Shown: positions 7,541 through 15,495 of the stretch, in pieces | Numbering within the stretch: the stretch's first letter is position 1 | Layout: each line of letters opens with the position of its first letter | Origin: Bacteroidales bacterium | Lineage (GTDB): Bacteria > Bacteroidota > Bacteroidia > Bacteroidales > P3 | Assembly (NCBI GenBank): GCA_028708845.1 | Contig: JAQVXZ010000025.1 | Coordinates: forward strand, 1-37,401 | Direction: 5' to 3' | DNA: 37,401 bases | Translations under genes and position numbers: made by a program | Notes under the pieces: generated by a model | Databases searched by the model: none | Told to the model about the DNA's origin: nothing | What the model saw: the letters and a program-made list of their open reading frames with translations, nothing else

Positions 7541-9364
7541 TTGAAAAGGAAATCATTATTTCTGATTTTTGCCTTAGTTCAAACTTTTGTAGGCATAGCT
7601 CAAGAATCAATAATAGAAAACAATACTATTATTGATTCTGGGTTTCACTACACTAGATATACCACTTTGCCCATAAATAATTTACCCCTAAAATTTATCG
7701 ATAAAGAACTTGATAATGTTAGACATGTAAATAAAATTTATGCCATAGAGGATGGGTTTTATCAACAACTATCCACCGATGGATCCCCTCATAAACCCCT
7801 AATGTTTCTTATGCCTGAGCTAAATTCTTTTAATTTTCAACCAGGAATTTATGATGCTCTAATATTTAAAAGAGAAAACATTAAGTTCTATAATGTATAC
7901 AAACCTTATTCAGAACTTCGTTACTCCAATACCTTAGGTAGCTCAAGGTATTTCTCTGTGATTCACGCACAAAACGTATATAAAAACCTTCAAATTGGAT
8001 TTGAATACGATGTAAATTATACCGACGGAATGTTTGATAAGTCTCAGGTGACTAATCAATTTTTCAATGCTACTGCCAGATACAAAAACCAAAATGAAAC
8101 CTATGAGGGTTATCTTGGATTTATTAGAAATAGAGCAATGCAAACTGAAAGTGGTGGCTTGAAATCCGATTCCTCATTTGCAGTCCAAGAATATTCTACC
8201 CTTGCTGCCTATCCAGTAAACATAAGTTCAGCCTATTCAAAATTTAAGTCAGCAGATGCTTTCCTAAGTCAGAAAGTCAGTATTGGAAAACTAATAAAAG
8301 ATAGTAGCTTACTCAAAAACCTTTATCTTGTTCACGATTTATCCTATTTCTCCAATAATAGAATATATAACGACCAATTTGCAAGTGAAGGATACTACCA
8401 AAACATATATTTTGATTCCCTTTCAACCAAAGATTCTCTTGCAACAAGGCGTATTCAAAATATTATAACGCTTAAGAACGAATCAATAATACCATTTTCT
8501 TTTGGCTTAAAACACGATTATGTTGTTTTCTCAGATACAACAAATAAAGAAAGAAGTTCAAATTTTACTCCATTCTTTATGCTTGGCATAGATGTCAAAC
8601 AATTTAAGTTAGGCTTTGATGCAGAGTATATTATATCCAATTCAAGATACAATAAGGACTTTCAAATAGGTGGAAATATCATTTATAAAGACCTATACGC
8701 TAATATTAGTTTAATGAATAAGAGTGTTGAGTATTTCTTTATTCACCACCAAACTAATAATTTCAAATGGGATAATGATTTCAATAAAACCAATATCCTA
8801 AATATCAATATAGGATATGCGTTTAAGAAGTATTTAAAGGTAAATTTAGCCTATTTCAATCTAGATGATTTAGTTTATATCAATGAAAACCTATCTCCAG
8901 AGCAAGCCACTAGTGTAAGCAATCTTATTAAAGCATCTATTCTTCATAATATTAAACTAGGAATGTTTAATTTTAATGGAGTAATGTCCATTCAAAAGCT
9001 TTCATCAGATAAAGCAATACGATTACCATTATTTCAAACCAAACAAAGTTTTTATATTAACTTCAAGATGTTTGGCAAGAAACTAGACACACAACTAGGC
9101 ATTGACTTACGCTATAACACATTATACCAAGCTGATAACTATATACCAGCAATGGGAACTTTTGCACAGCAAAACCAAACTAAGATAGGCAACTATTTGT
9201 TTACAGACCTATTTGCACAGTTCCAAATAGAAAGAGTTAAGATATTTGTTTCCCTATCACATCCTTATGCAGGGTTATTTAATTATAATTATTATAATAC
9301 TCCTCACTACCCAGCAGAAAGTCTTAATTTTAGATTTGGAGTAAGCTGGATGTTCTTCGATTAA
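7541..9364 (+). CDS. Putative outer-membrane porin (Porin_10 type)
   Basis: A 607-residue outer-membrane beta-barrel resembling the Bacteroidota putative porin family (Porin_10). The signal peptide is MKRKSLFLIFALVQTFVGIA with cleavage before QES. Conserved-looking stretches are FYNVYKPYSELRYSNTLGSS (about residues 124-143) and HAQNVYKNLQIGFEYDVNY. Alternating aromatic and polar strands run to the end, which closes with FRFGVSWMFFD as barrel proteins do. The start is TTG at 7541: the frame is closed by a stop at 7523-7525 and no ATG precedes the signal peptide, so TTG is effectively forced. The gene follows trxB by four bases. The cargo is unknown; no SusD-like or TonB-linked gene is nearby, so a TonB-dependent role is unlikely. 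Confidence 0.85.
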   Translation: MKRKSLFLIFALVQTFVGIAQESIIENNTIIDSGFHYTRYTTLPINNLPLKFIDKELDNVRHVNKIYAIEDGFYQQLSTDGSPHKPLMFLMPELNSFNFQPGIYDALIFKRENIKFYNVYKPYSELRYSNTLGSSRYFSVIHAQNVYKNLQIGFEYDVNYTDGMFDKSQVTNQFFNATARYKNQNETYEGYLGFIRNRAMQTESGGLKSDSSFAVQEYSTLAAYPVNISSAYSKFKSADAFLSQKVSIGKLIKDSSLLKNLYLVHDLSYFSNNRIYNDQFASEGYYQNIYFDSLSTKDSLATRRIQNIITLKNESIIPFSFGLKHDYVVFSDTTNKERSSNFTPFFMLGIDVKQFKLGFDAEYIISNSRYNKDFQIGGNIIYKDLYANISLMNKSVEYFFIHHQTNNFKWDNDFNKTNILNINIGYAFKKYLKVNLAYFNLDDLVYINENLSPEQATSVSNLIKASILHNIKLGMFNFNGVMSIQKLSSDKAIRLPLFQTKQSFYINFKMFGKKLDTQLGIDLRYNTLYQADNYIPAMGTFAQQNQTKIGNYLFTDLFAQFQIERVKIFVSLSHPYAGLFNYNYYNTPHYPAESLNFRFGVSWMFFD

Positions 9365-9376
9365 TCAAAAATATGA

Positions 9377-9406
9377 TTGTTTTCTAAATAATATTTTATA
9401 TCTTTG
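9377..9406 (+). promoter_or_regulatory. Bacteroidota promoter before the heptad-peptide ORF
   Basis: The -7 box TATCTTTG lies at 9399-9406. ATTG, close to the -33 consensus TTTG, ends at 9379 and leaves a 19-base spacer, which is the expected distance. Transcription should start around 9411-9414, only a few bases before the ATG at 9417. It is the best-formed promoter in the window and points into the 21-bp repeat array and the gene at 9542. Confidence 0.75.
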
Positions 9407-9416
9407 TTTGCCTGAA

Positions 9417-9530
9417 ATGAAACGCCGTTTTAGAAAATTAAAACGAAGATCTACGGAATTAAAACGAAGAGTTACTAAGCTAAAACGAAGAGTTAGTAAG
9501 CTGAAACGAAGAGTTAGAAAAATACATTAA
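9417..9530 (+). CDS. Possible 37-aa polycationic heptad-repeat peptide
   Basis: An ATG at 9417 opens a 37-codon frame through the whole 21-bp array to TAA at 9528-9530. The peptide is five heptads of the type LKRRVTK or LKRRVSK, beginning MKRRFRK and ending LKRRVRKIH. It has 21 Lys/Arg and one Glu. Hydrophobic residues fall at 5, 8, 15, 19, 22, 26, 29, 33 and 36, a clean 3-4 spacing broken only by Ser12. That predicts an amphipathic or coiled-coil helix with a basic face. Between units, conserved residues are kept by synonymous codons: Arg CGC/CGA and CGT/AGA, Lys AAA/AAG, Leu TTA/CTA/CTG. A strong promoter ends 10 bases before the ATG, and the next gene begins 11 bases after the stop. The alternative is a non-coding leader repeat that happens to stay open because 21 is a multiple of three. 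Confidence 0.42.
   Translation: MKRRFRKLKRRSTELKRRVTKLKRRVSKLKRRVRKIH
9420..9524. repeat. 21-bp tandem repeat array C, five units
   Basis: Five contiguous 21-base units start at 9420, 9441, 9462, 9483 and 9504. Units two to five share AAACGAAGA at their left end, and units three to five share AAACGAAGAGTTA. Unit one reads AAACGCCGTTTTAGAAAATT and is almost the same as the first unit of the array at 28333. The array lies between a promoter and the gene at 9542, and it is read as codons by the ORF at 9417. Confidence 0.93.
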
Positions 9531-9541
9531 TTAAAATATAA

Positions 9542-10057
9542 ATGGTTATGGTTACAAAATTGAGTGATTTAATTAAAGAAGGAAAAGATATTAAGAATGG
9601 AATTTACGCTGATAATGGTGGTGGATTTTATGCAACATATCTATTTAGCGACCATAATAAATACATTAAATGGGCTATAAATTCAATTAGATTTATTGAA
9701 AACAACTTCCCAAAAGACGATAATTATATTAAGTTTAAGGATATTATAGCTGTTATAGATGAAAATGTAACTCCTATTGAGTTCAATAAATTATTATTTA
9801 TCTTAGAATACTATAATACTGCAATTGAGGAAAAAGCAAATGGGGGCATAGATAATAATGGGATTGATATAGTTTTAGATTCCATTAAGGAGGTGGTTGA
9901 CGAGGATATATTTAAAAGCTTAGAAACAATATTAGAAAACAAAGATAAGAAAGATAAGAAAGAAGCAAAAGAGTTGATAGTTGAAAAGTTGAACGCTTTA
10001 TCAAATAATGCATTATCAGAAATACTTGCAAATATTCTTCTAAACTTAAAGAAATAA
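9542..10057 (+). CDS. Uncharacterised 171-aa helical protein
   Basis: I do not recognise this protein. It is 171 residues, mildly acidic, mostly predicted helix, with no signal peptide or membrane segment. The N-terminal half (KLSDLIKEGKDIKNGIY, then YIKWAINSIRFIENNFPKDD) followed by LLFILEYYNTAIEEKANGG recalls the layout of the helical domain found ahead of effector domains in some abortive-infection proteins. That is recollection of a pattern, not a match. A Lys/Asp/Glu-rich linker (NKDKKDKKEAKE) precedes a final leucine-rich helix. The start may be the ATG at 9542 or the one two codons later at 9548. It lies 11 bases after the heptad-peptide ORF, behind the same promoter, and 37 bases before recN. 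Confidence 0.75.
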   Translation: MVMVTKLSDLIKEGKDIKNGIYADNGGGFYATYLFSDHNKYIKWAINSIRFIENNFPKDDNYIKFKDIIAVIDENVTPIEFNKLLFILEYYNTAIEEKANGGIDNNGIDIVLDSIKEVVDEDIFKSLETILENKDKKDKKEAKELIVEKLNALSNNALSEILANILLNLKK

Positions 10058-10094
10058 AACTAACTTAATATTCTAACCCCTAAACTAAGAAATT

Positions 10095-11747
10095 GTGCTA
10101 GAACATCTGAAAATTGAAAACTATGCTTTAATTCGTCATATGGATATTCCTTTTGAAAAGGGATTTATTGCCATAACAGGCGAAACGGGTGCAGGGAAAT
10201 CAATAATGCTTGGAGCCTTAGGTTTGGTTCTTGGTCAAAGAGCTGATAGCAATGTGCTTTGGGATAAAGAAAAAAAATGTATTGTTGAAGCAGTTTTTGA
10301 ACTAGATGATGAGTTTAAAGCTGTTTTTGAATCAAATGATTTAGACTTTAGTTCTCAAACCATATTTAGAAGAGAGATAGGTGCAAATGGTAAATCAAGA
10401 GCTTTTATTAATGATACTCCTGTTCAATTAACAGTTATGAAAGAGCTTGGAGAAAAGCTTATGGATATTCATTCACAGCATAATACTCTTACTCTAAAAA
10501 ACTCTTCTTTCCAATTTTCAATAATTGATTCTTATATCGATAACCAAAACTTGTTCTCTGATTATCATAGTCTTTATTCCAATTGGAGACATCTAATTAG
10601 TGAGATATCAGAACTTGAACGTAGGGAGGCGGAATTTCAAAAGGAATCATCGTATTTTCAGTTCCTAAGTGAAGAATTTGAGAAAGCAAACCTAAGAATA
10701 GGTGAAAAAGAAGAATTGGAACAAGAGGTTGAAATACTATCTAATGCCGAAGAAATAAAAACAAATATCATCCAATCCATTAACCTACTTGACAATGAGG
10801 AATCTTTTGGAGCCATAAACCAAATCCAACAAACAAGACAAGCTATATCAAAAGTATCTGCTCATCATAAAAGTCTTCAAGATTTATATCTTAGGTTAGA
10901 TTCTTCTTTTATTGAATTAAAAGATATTGTATTTGAACTCATCAATCTAAATGATTCTATTGTCTTGGATTCTGAAAAACTAGAGAACTCACAAGATAGA
11001 TTAAATTTAATATACGATTTAGAGAAAAAGCATTTTGCTAATTCCATAGAAGATTTACTTAAAATAAGAGATGAGATTGATGAAAAGCTATTAGTTTCTT
11101 CTAATTTGACCGATAAAATAGAAAAACTAAAGAAAGAAGAGAAAGAAATCTTTGTTAAGCTTTCGGTTTTGGCAAAAGAAATAACTAAAAGCAGGAAAGA
11201 ATCTGCAAAGACTATTGAAAAAGAAATACTACCCCTGCTTTCAGATATGGGAATGACTGAGGCTGTTTTAAAGATTAATATTTTAGAAAATGAAAGCCTT
11301 TCTTCAAATGGAGAAAACGATATTGAGTTTCTTTTTAATGCAAATAGAGGAGGAGAGGCTCAACCAATTTCAAAGGTAATATCAGGAGGAGAACTCTCAC
11401 GTCTAATGCTTGCTCTAAAGGCTGTTTTAAGTAAGAAACATGCCATGCCAACAATTATCTTCGATGAAATAGATTCAGGAGTTAGTGGCGATATTGGTTC
11501 AAAGGTTGGAGAAATTATGCGCGATATGAGTAGAAAGCATCAAGTAATAGCAATAACACATCTACCTCAAATTGCAGCCAAATCAAAGTATCATTTCAAA
11601 GTCTCTAAGAACCTAACCAAAGATTCCACATATTCCGAAATGAGTTTACTAAGCTCAGAAGAAAGAATCAACGAAATAGCATCCCTTATTTCCAATGGTA
11701 AAATAAGTCCTTCTGCTCAAAGTCTTGCAAAGGAATTGTTAGGTTAA
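10095..11747 (+). CDS. recN: DNA repair protein RecN
   Basis: A 550-residue SMC-like ATPase that acts early in recombinational repair of double-strand breaks. The Walker A motif GETGAGKS is at residues 29-36. A long coiled-coil arm follows at roughly residues 165-365 (RREAEFQKESSYFQFLSEEF and so on). The ABC signature SGGELSRLMLALKA and Walker B TIIFDEIDSGVSGDIGSKVG are in the C-terminal third. The length is normal. The start is GTG at 10095: an in-frame TAA three codons upstream leaves no earlier choice, and MLEHLKIENYALI is the usual RecN N-terminus. It shares the strand and possibly the transcript with the 171-aa gene. Its 3' end overlaps the convergent gene by four bases. Confidence 0.97.
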   Translation: MLEHLKIENYALIRHMDIPFEKGFIAITGETGAGKSIMLGALGLVLGQRADSNVLWDKEKKCIVEAVFELDDEFKAVFESNDLDFSSQTIFRREIGANGKSRAFINDTPVQLTVMKELGEKLMDIHSQHNTLTLKNSSFQFSIIDSYIDNQNLFSDYHSLYSNWRHLISEISELERREAEFQKESSYFQFLSEEFEKANLRIGEKEELEQEVEILSNAEEIKTNIIQSINLLDNEESFGAINQIQQTRQAISKVSAHHKSLQDLYLRLDSSFIELKDIVFELINLNDSIVLDSEKLENSQDRLNLIYDLEKKHFANSIEDLLKIRDEIDEKLLVSSNLTDKIEKLKKEEKEIFVKLSVLAKEITKSRKESAKTIEKEILPLLSDMGMTEAVLKINILENESLSSNGENDIEFLFNANRGGEAQPISKVISGGELSRLMLALKAVLSKKHAMPTIIFDEIDSGVSGDIGSKVGEIMRDMSRKHQVIAITHLPQIAAKSKYHFKVSKNLTKDSTYSEMSLLSSEERINEIASLISNGKISPSAQSLAKELLG

Positions 11748-12802
11748 TCCTCTAGGCGACCTTTGGTGTCTTCTTGGAATTTAAGAGTTGCAGGTGCTTT
11801 GCCCTTATCTAGAATAACTTTCTTTTGGTCAGCATCTTTCAAATCTTGATAGAAATGTTCCTTATCTGAATATGTGATAACTCTTGTTTCAATATATTTA
11901 GGTTCCCAACCATCATAAGTTGTCTTCTTTGTCCAGTTAAAGTATTTGTCCTTGTCGTATTTATAGTAATACTCAATAGCCCATTTCTTATTCTTATCCT
12001 TAGCTATTTCAGATAACATATAGTTATGCTCATCGTAAGTATAGGTATAAGAAAGGGTTAATTTGTTTTTACCATTATAGACTTTCTTTCCAACAACTAA
12101 GAAGTCATCGTTTAAGTCGTAGGTTTCTCTTCTAATTTGTTTATCGTTGCGGAAGGCTGTCATCTCAATTAAATGATGCTTAAAGTCTCTCTTATAAGTA
12201 GTTTTCTCTACGTTCTTATTAAATCCATAAGTTGTAAGGGTGTAAATCAAACTATCTTGAGGACCATAATAATACTCAATAGTCTTTTGTCTTGAAGCAT
12301 CATCTCCATAAATAGAATATTCAGACAACTGTCCTTTAGCATTCCACTTATATGTTTGTTTGCTTACCATCTTGTTAGCTCCACCAAGTGATGCAGGATA
12401 TTCAACACTAATAACTTCCTCAACTCTTCCAAGATATCCGTATTTATGAGTAATAGTTGAAACAATCTTACCATTAGCCTCAAATAACTCTTCTTTTAAA
12501 AGGTCACGAGTTACATTATCGTAAGTGAAAACTGTATATCTATCCTTGTTGCCACTAATGAAATGTTGCCTTTGAACCAATCTGCGATTTTCATTGAAGG
12601 TCATTTGATAATCATCAATAAAGCTTTGTTTTTGTTCTTTTTGCTTAAAGTTTGTGTCAGTTGCATATTTCTGGTAACGAATAGTTAGTGGGTAACCCAT
12701 AAGACCATAGTCCATTGTTGTTACTGGAACAATTTGTGCCTCAAGTACAAATGCAGAGCTAATTAATAATGCAAATAATAGGTATATTCTTGTTTTCAAC
12801 AT
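11744..12802 (-). CDS. Secreted protein with YD-like beta repeats
   Basis: A 352-residue exported protein of unknown function. The signal peptide is MLKTRIYLLFALLISSAFVL with cleavage near LEAQ. The mature part is a series of short beta repeats rich in Tyr, Asp and Lys, for example YDNVTRDLLKEELFEANGK, YKWNAKGQLSEYSIYGDDAS and YDLNDDFLVVGKKVYNGKN. These resemble the YD-type repeats of Bacteroidota envelope proteins. No enzymatic motif is visible. It has its own promoter (box at 12848-12855) and is therefore probably monocistronic. Its stop overlaps the recN stop by four bases tail to tail, so no room exists for a separate terminator between them. Confidence 0.8.
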   Translation of the reverse strand: MLKTRIYLLFALLISSAFVLEAQIVPVTTMDYGLMGYPLTIRYQKYATDTNFKQKEQKQSFIDDYQMTFNENRRLVQRQHFISGNKDRYTVFTYDNVTRDLLKEELFEANGKIVSTITHKYGYLGRVEEVISVEYPASLGGANKMVSKQTYKWNAKGQLSEYSIYGDDASRQKTIEYYYGPQDSLIYTLTTYGFNKNVEKTTYKRDFKHHLIEMTAFRNDKQIRRETYDLNDDFLVVGKKVYNGKNKLTLSYTYTYDEHNYMLSEIAKDKNKKWAIEYYYKYDKDKYFNWTKKTTYDGWEPKYIETRVITYSDKEHFYQDLKDADQKKVILDKGKAPATLKFQEDTKGRLED

Positions 12803-12847
12803 ATCTCTCTAAGATATTAGATTAATTAATATTCTTTATATAAGCTA

Positions 12848-12855
12848 CAAAGATA
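12848..12855 (-). promoter_or_regulatory. -7 box for the secreted YD-like protein
   Basis: The minus strand reads TATCTTTG, an exact TAnnTTTG match, 46 bases before the start codon at 12802. No convincing -33 box is seen. Confidence 0.55.
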
Positions 12856-12887
12856 CAAATAAAATTATATTATAATGTTATTACAAA

Positions 12888-12914
12888 CAAAAAGAGGTGA
12901 GAATTGCTTCCTCT
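12888..12914 (-). terminator. Probable terminator after the 114-aa membrane protein gene
   Basis: On the minus strand AGAGG (12910-12914) pairs with CCTCT (12893-12897) across a 12-base loop and is followed by a run of T. It lies about 25 bases after the stop of the gene at 12940. The stem is short, so confidence is moderate. Confidence 0.5.
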
Positions 12915-12939
12915 CTCTTGAAATATGGTTTTATATTGG

Positions 12940-13284
12940 TTATTTCTTCATGATTTTATTAGCTAAATATTGCTTGTTAAAAACAAAAAATAGTGCAATA
13001 GCTACCACGGCTGCTGTTACATATATATTAATTTCGGTGTACAAATTATAAAATTCCTTACTTAATGGAATAAATCTCCTTAATAAGATAATTATTGCCA
13101 CAAATCCAAGAAAAGCATATCCAATAAAAGATAATATACTCTTGTTTTTATCATAATAAGCTTTTAGAACCTCATTATCTGATGTTTTACTTGTGATTTT
13201 CTTCATATATATTCGAGAAACTGTAAAGGGCAAGAGAAGACATAAAATTCCTCCAATACTTAAAAATAATGTGTTATCCAACAT
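12940..13284 (-). CDS. Small three-helix membrane protein, unknown
   Basis: A 114-residue membrane protein that I do not recognise. Hydrophobic segments lie at about residues 6-25 (LFLSIGGILCLLLPFTV), 50-68 (ILSFIGYAFLGFVAIIILL) and 85-104 (INIYVTAAVVAIALFFVF). A charged loop (KKITSKTSDNEVLKAYYDKNK) separates the first two. The C-terminus is basic. It follows the 66-aa membrane protein gene by 11 bases, and the two are probably co-transcribed. Nothing in the sequence points to a substrate or partner. Confidence 0.72.
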   Translation of the reverse strand: MLDNTLFLSIGGILCLLLPFTVSRIYMKKITSKTSDNEVLKAYYDKNKSILSFIGYAFLGFVAIIILLRRFIPLSKEFYNLYTEINIYVTAAVVAIALFFVFNKQYLANKIMKK

Positions 13285-13295
13285 AAATTAGGATG

Positions 13296-13496
13296 TTATG
13301 AATTAAAAAGTCCTATAACATATAGGGTTGAAACGAGGACTATTAGCGTTTCGAAAAGCAAAATTACAATTAAATTTTTTACAGGAAAGAAAAAATGAAT
13401 TAAAAAAACAAGCAACCCCATAAGAGCTTGAAAACTAAGATAACAAAGGAATAATTTATTATAACGAAGCATTAATTTTCTATCTCTTTGTTTCAT
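13296..13496 (-). CDS. Small two-helix membrane protein, unknown
   Basis: A 66-residue protein with a basic N-terminus (MKQRDRKLMLRYNK) and two hydrophobic segments, at about residues 15-34 and 39-62. It has no family that I can name. A later Met (residue 9) is a possible alternative start. The start codon at 13496 lies only four bases from the nearest edge of the palindromic 22-bp array. The array therefore occupies the place where this gene's leader or promoter should be. The next gene follows by 11 bases and is also a small membrane protein, which suggests a two-gene unit. Confidence 0.6.
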   Translation of the reverse strand: MKQRDRKLMLRYNKLFLCYLSFQALMGLLVFLIHFFFPVKNLIVILLFETLIVLVSTLYVIGLFNS

Positions 13497-13500
13497 TTTG

Positions 13501-13588
13501 CTATGATGTACATCTCACGCTGCTATGATGTACATCTCAGCGTGCTAAGATGTACATCTGAGTAAACTAAGATGTACATCTTAGTGAA
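13501..13588. repeat. 22-bp tandem array D with 10-20 bp palindromes
   Basis: The palindrome GATGTACATC recurs at 13505-13514, 13527-13536, 13549-13558 and 13571-13580, exactly 22 bp apart. The fourth copy widens to a perfect 20-base palindrome (ACTAAGATGTACATCTTAGT, 13566-13585). The third is symmetric over 12 bases and again in its outer CT/AG pair. The array fills the space between the mutL stop and the start of the 66-aa gene on the same strand. Confidence 0.93.
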
Positions 13589-13631
13589 ATGATTCTTTGT
13601 TATAAAAATTTAATATGGCGTTTTATGTATT

Positions 13632-15491
13632 TTATTGGAAGATTCTATCAATTTCTTCAATCTCCATCTTGTGAATTATCTTCTTTCCCCATGGTGTTAT
13701 TTCACAATTTTGACAGGAAAACAACTGTCCAACAATTCCAAGCATATCTTCTGGTCTTAGACTTTGTCCTTCCTTAATACATAGGCGTTTTGACATTGAA
13801 AGTGCTACTTTATAATGTTTGGGAGATGCTGTGTCAACATTATCATTTATCTCATATAACAAGTTTTCAAGCACAATTTGAGCTTCTTCTGAACTTAAAT
13901 TATTGGGAACACCAGTAATATTAAAGCTTCCTTCCTTTTGGTATTCAATCATAAAGCCATACTTTCTTATTTCTGAAAGAAGTTCTAATAGGAGTGAGGT
14001 ATGAGAGGGTGAAAAGAAGTGATTGTAGGGGAAAAGTAGTTGTTGGCAAGATATATCGTCGTATTGGGAGTTTGAAAACTTATCGAAAAGAATCCTTTGT
14101 GAAGCTCTTTCTTGATTGATTACAAGAATACTATTCTTTGTTTTAGTAATAATATATTTGTTCTGAACTTGTATAACTTCAGGATGCTTGTTGCTATAGT
14201 TTTGATTTTGACTTAGGTTCTCTTCAACAGAGTAAATATTTATGCTAGAGCCATAACCAAGTTTTTCTTTCTTATAAGCCAAAGAATTACTATCGTTTAA
14301 TCCCTTCGAACTCATATTTGCCCAATTGCTAGAGTTGTCAAAGGATGTTGAAATATTAATTGATTCTTTGTTTTGGTTGTTATTTTCGAATGGATTGAAG
14401 TTTGGGTCAAAATTAGTTTTGGGAATAATTGGCATTTGTCCCTCTCTAAGTGGTGTAAATTCAAAGTTCTTGTCAGCATCGAAGTCAAGCTGGGTTGAAA
14501 GAGTGAATTGACCAAGGCTTTTCTTTGTTGCTGCATGAAGGAGTGCATATAGAACTTTATCATCCAAAAACTTTATCTCTGTTTTTGTCGGATGAATATT
14601 TACATCAATGCTTTCTGGGTCTATTTCTATATTAATGAAAAAGGCAGGGTAGGTTTTCTCTGGAATAAGTCCTTGATATGCCCTATCAATACTATTTGCT
14701 AGGTAGTGATTTCGCATAAACCTTTTGTTTACAAAGAAGAATTGTTCGCTTTTGTTTTTCTTTGCATATTCTGCCTTAACAATAAAACCTGAAATTTTAA
14801 TTGAATTCATCTCTTCTTCAATTGGTAATAGTCTTTCGTTAAAAGATTTACCAAACAAATCAATGATTCTCTTTTTTAGATTTTGCTTTTCAAGTTTATG
14901 AATTAGCTTATCATTATTATAATAGGTAAAAGCAATATCATTATGTATAAGTGCTGTGTTTAGAAATTCGTTAAGAATATGATTGTTTTCAACCCCATCT
15001 GATTTAAGGAAGTTTCTTCTTGCAGGAACATTGTAAAATAAGTTTTTAACGGCAATTGAAGTTCCCGATGGACAAGATATATGGTGTTTGCTCTTACATT
15101 CATTACCCTCCATCTCAATAAGATTACCCAACTCTTCATCCTCTAGTTTGGTTTTCATCTCAACATGGGCAATAGAGGCAATAGAGGCAAGTGCTTCACC
15201 CCTAAAACCCATTGTCCTTATTTGAAATAGGTCTTGACTTGTTTTGATTTTGGAAGTAGCATGTCGCTGGAATGATAATAAGGCATCATCCTCACTCATT
15301 CCTGAGCCGTTATCAATTATCTGAATTAGGGTTTTACCTGCATCCTTTACTATTAGCTGAATATGAGTAGCTTTTGCATCAATTGCATTTTCAATAAGTT
15401 CTTTAACAACAGAGGAAGGTCTTTGTACAACTTCGCCAGCTGCAATTTGGTTAGATATGTTTGAGGGTAGGAGTTTTATTATATTAGTCAT
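13632..15491 (-). CDS. mutL: DNA mismatch repair protein MutL
   Basis: A 619-residue GHKL-ATPase that links MutS mismatch recognition to strand removal. ATPase motifs: KELIENAIDA (Glu31, Asn35), IDNGSGMS (Asp60), TMGFRGEALASIASIA (residues 93-108), then GTSIAVKNLFYNVPARRNFL. The central linker (about residues 340-430) is Asn/Ser rich and poorly conserved. The C-terminal dimerisation domain has INQERASQRILFDKF where endonuclease-type MutL proteins carry DQHAxxERIxxE, so the metal-binding residues are not recognisable. I chose the ATG at 15491 (MTNIIKLLPS) over the one six codons upstream, because it matches the MutL N-terminus and leaves a four-base gap to the gene before it rather than an overlap. 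Confidence 0.95.
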   Translation of the reverse strand: MTNIIKLLPSNISNQIAAGEVVQRPSSVVKELIENAIDAKATHIQLIVKDAGKTLIQIIDNGSGMSEDDALLSFQRHATSKIKTSQDLFQIRTMGFRGEALASIASIAHVEMKTKLEDEELGNLIEMEGNECKSKHHISCPSGTSIAVKNLFYNVPARRNFLKSDGVENNHILNEFLNTALIHNDIAFTYYNNDKLIHKLEKQNLKKRIIDLFGKSFNERLLPIEEEMNSIKISGFIVKAEYAKKNKSEQFFFVNKRFMRNHYLANSIDRAYQGLIPEKTYPAFFINIEIDPESIDVNIHPTKTEIKFLDDKVLYALLHAATKKSLGQFTLSTQLDFDADKNFEFTPLREGQMPIIPKTNFDPNFNPFENNNQNKESINISTSFDNSSNWANMSSKGLNDSNSLAYKKEKLGYGSSINIYSVEENLSQNQNYSNKHPEVIQVQNKYIITKTKNSILVINQERASQRILFDKFSNSQYDDISCQQLLFPYNHFFSPSHTSLLLELLSEIRKYGFMIEYQKEGSFNITGVPNNLSSEEAQIVLENLLYEINDNVDTASPKHYKVALSMSKRLCIKEGQSLRPEDMLGIVGQLFSCQNCEITPWGKKIIHKMEIEEIDRIFQ

Positions 15492-15495
15492 TAGC

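Noticed and set aside
13501-13588. CRISPR array
   Set aside because: Units are contiguous with only about 12 bases between 10-base palindromes, the spacers are not unique 30-mers, and no cas genes are present. The same applies to the other 21-22 bp arrays.
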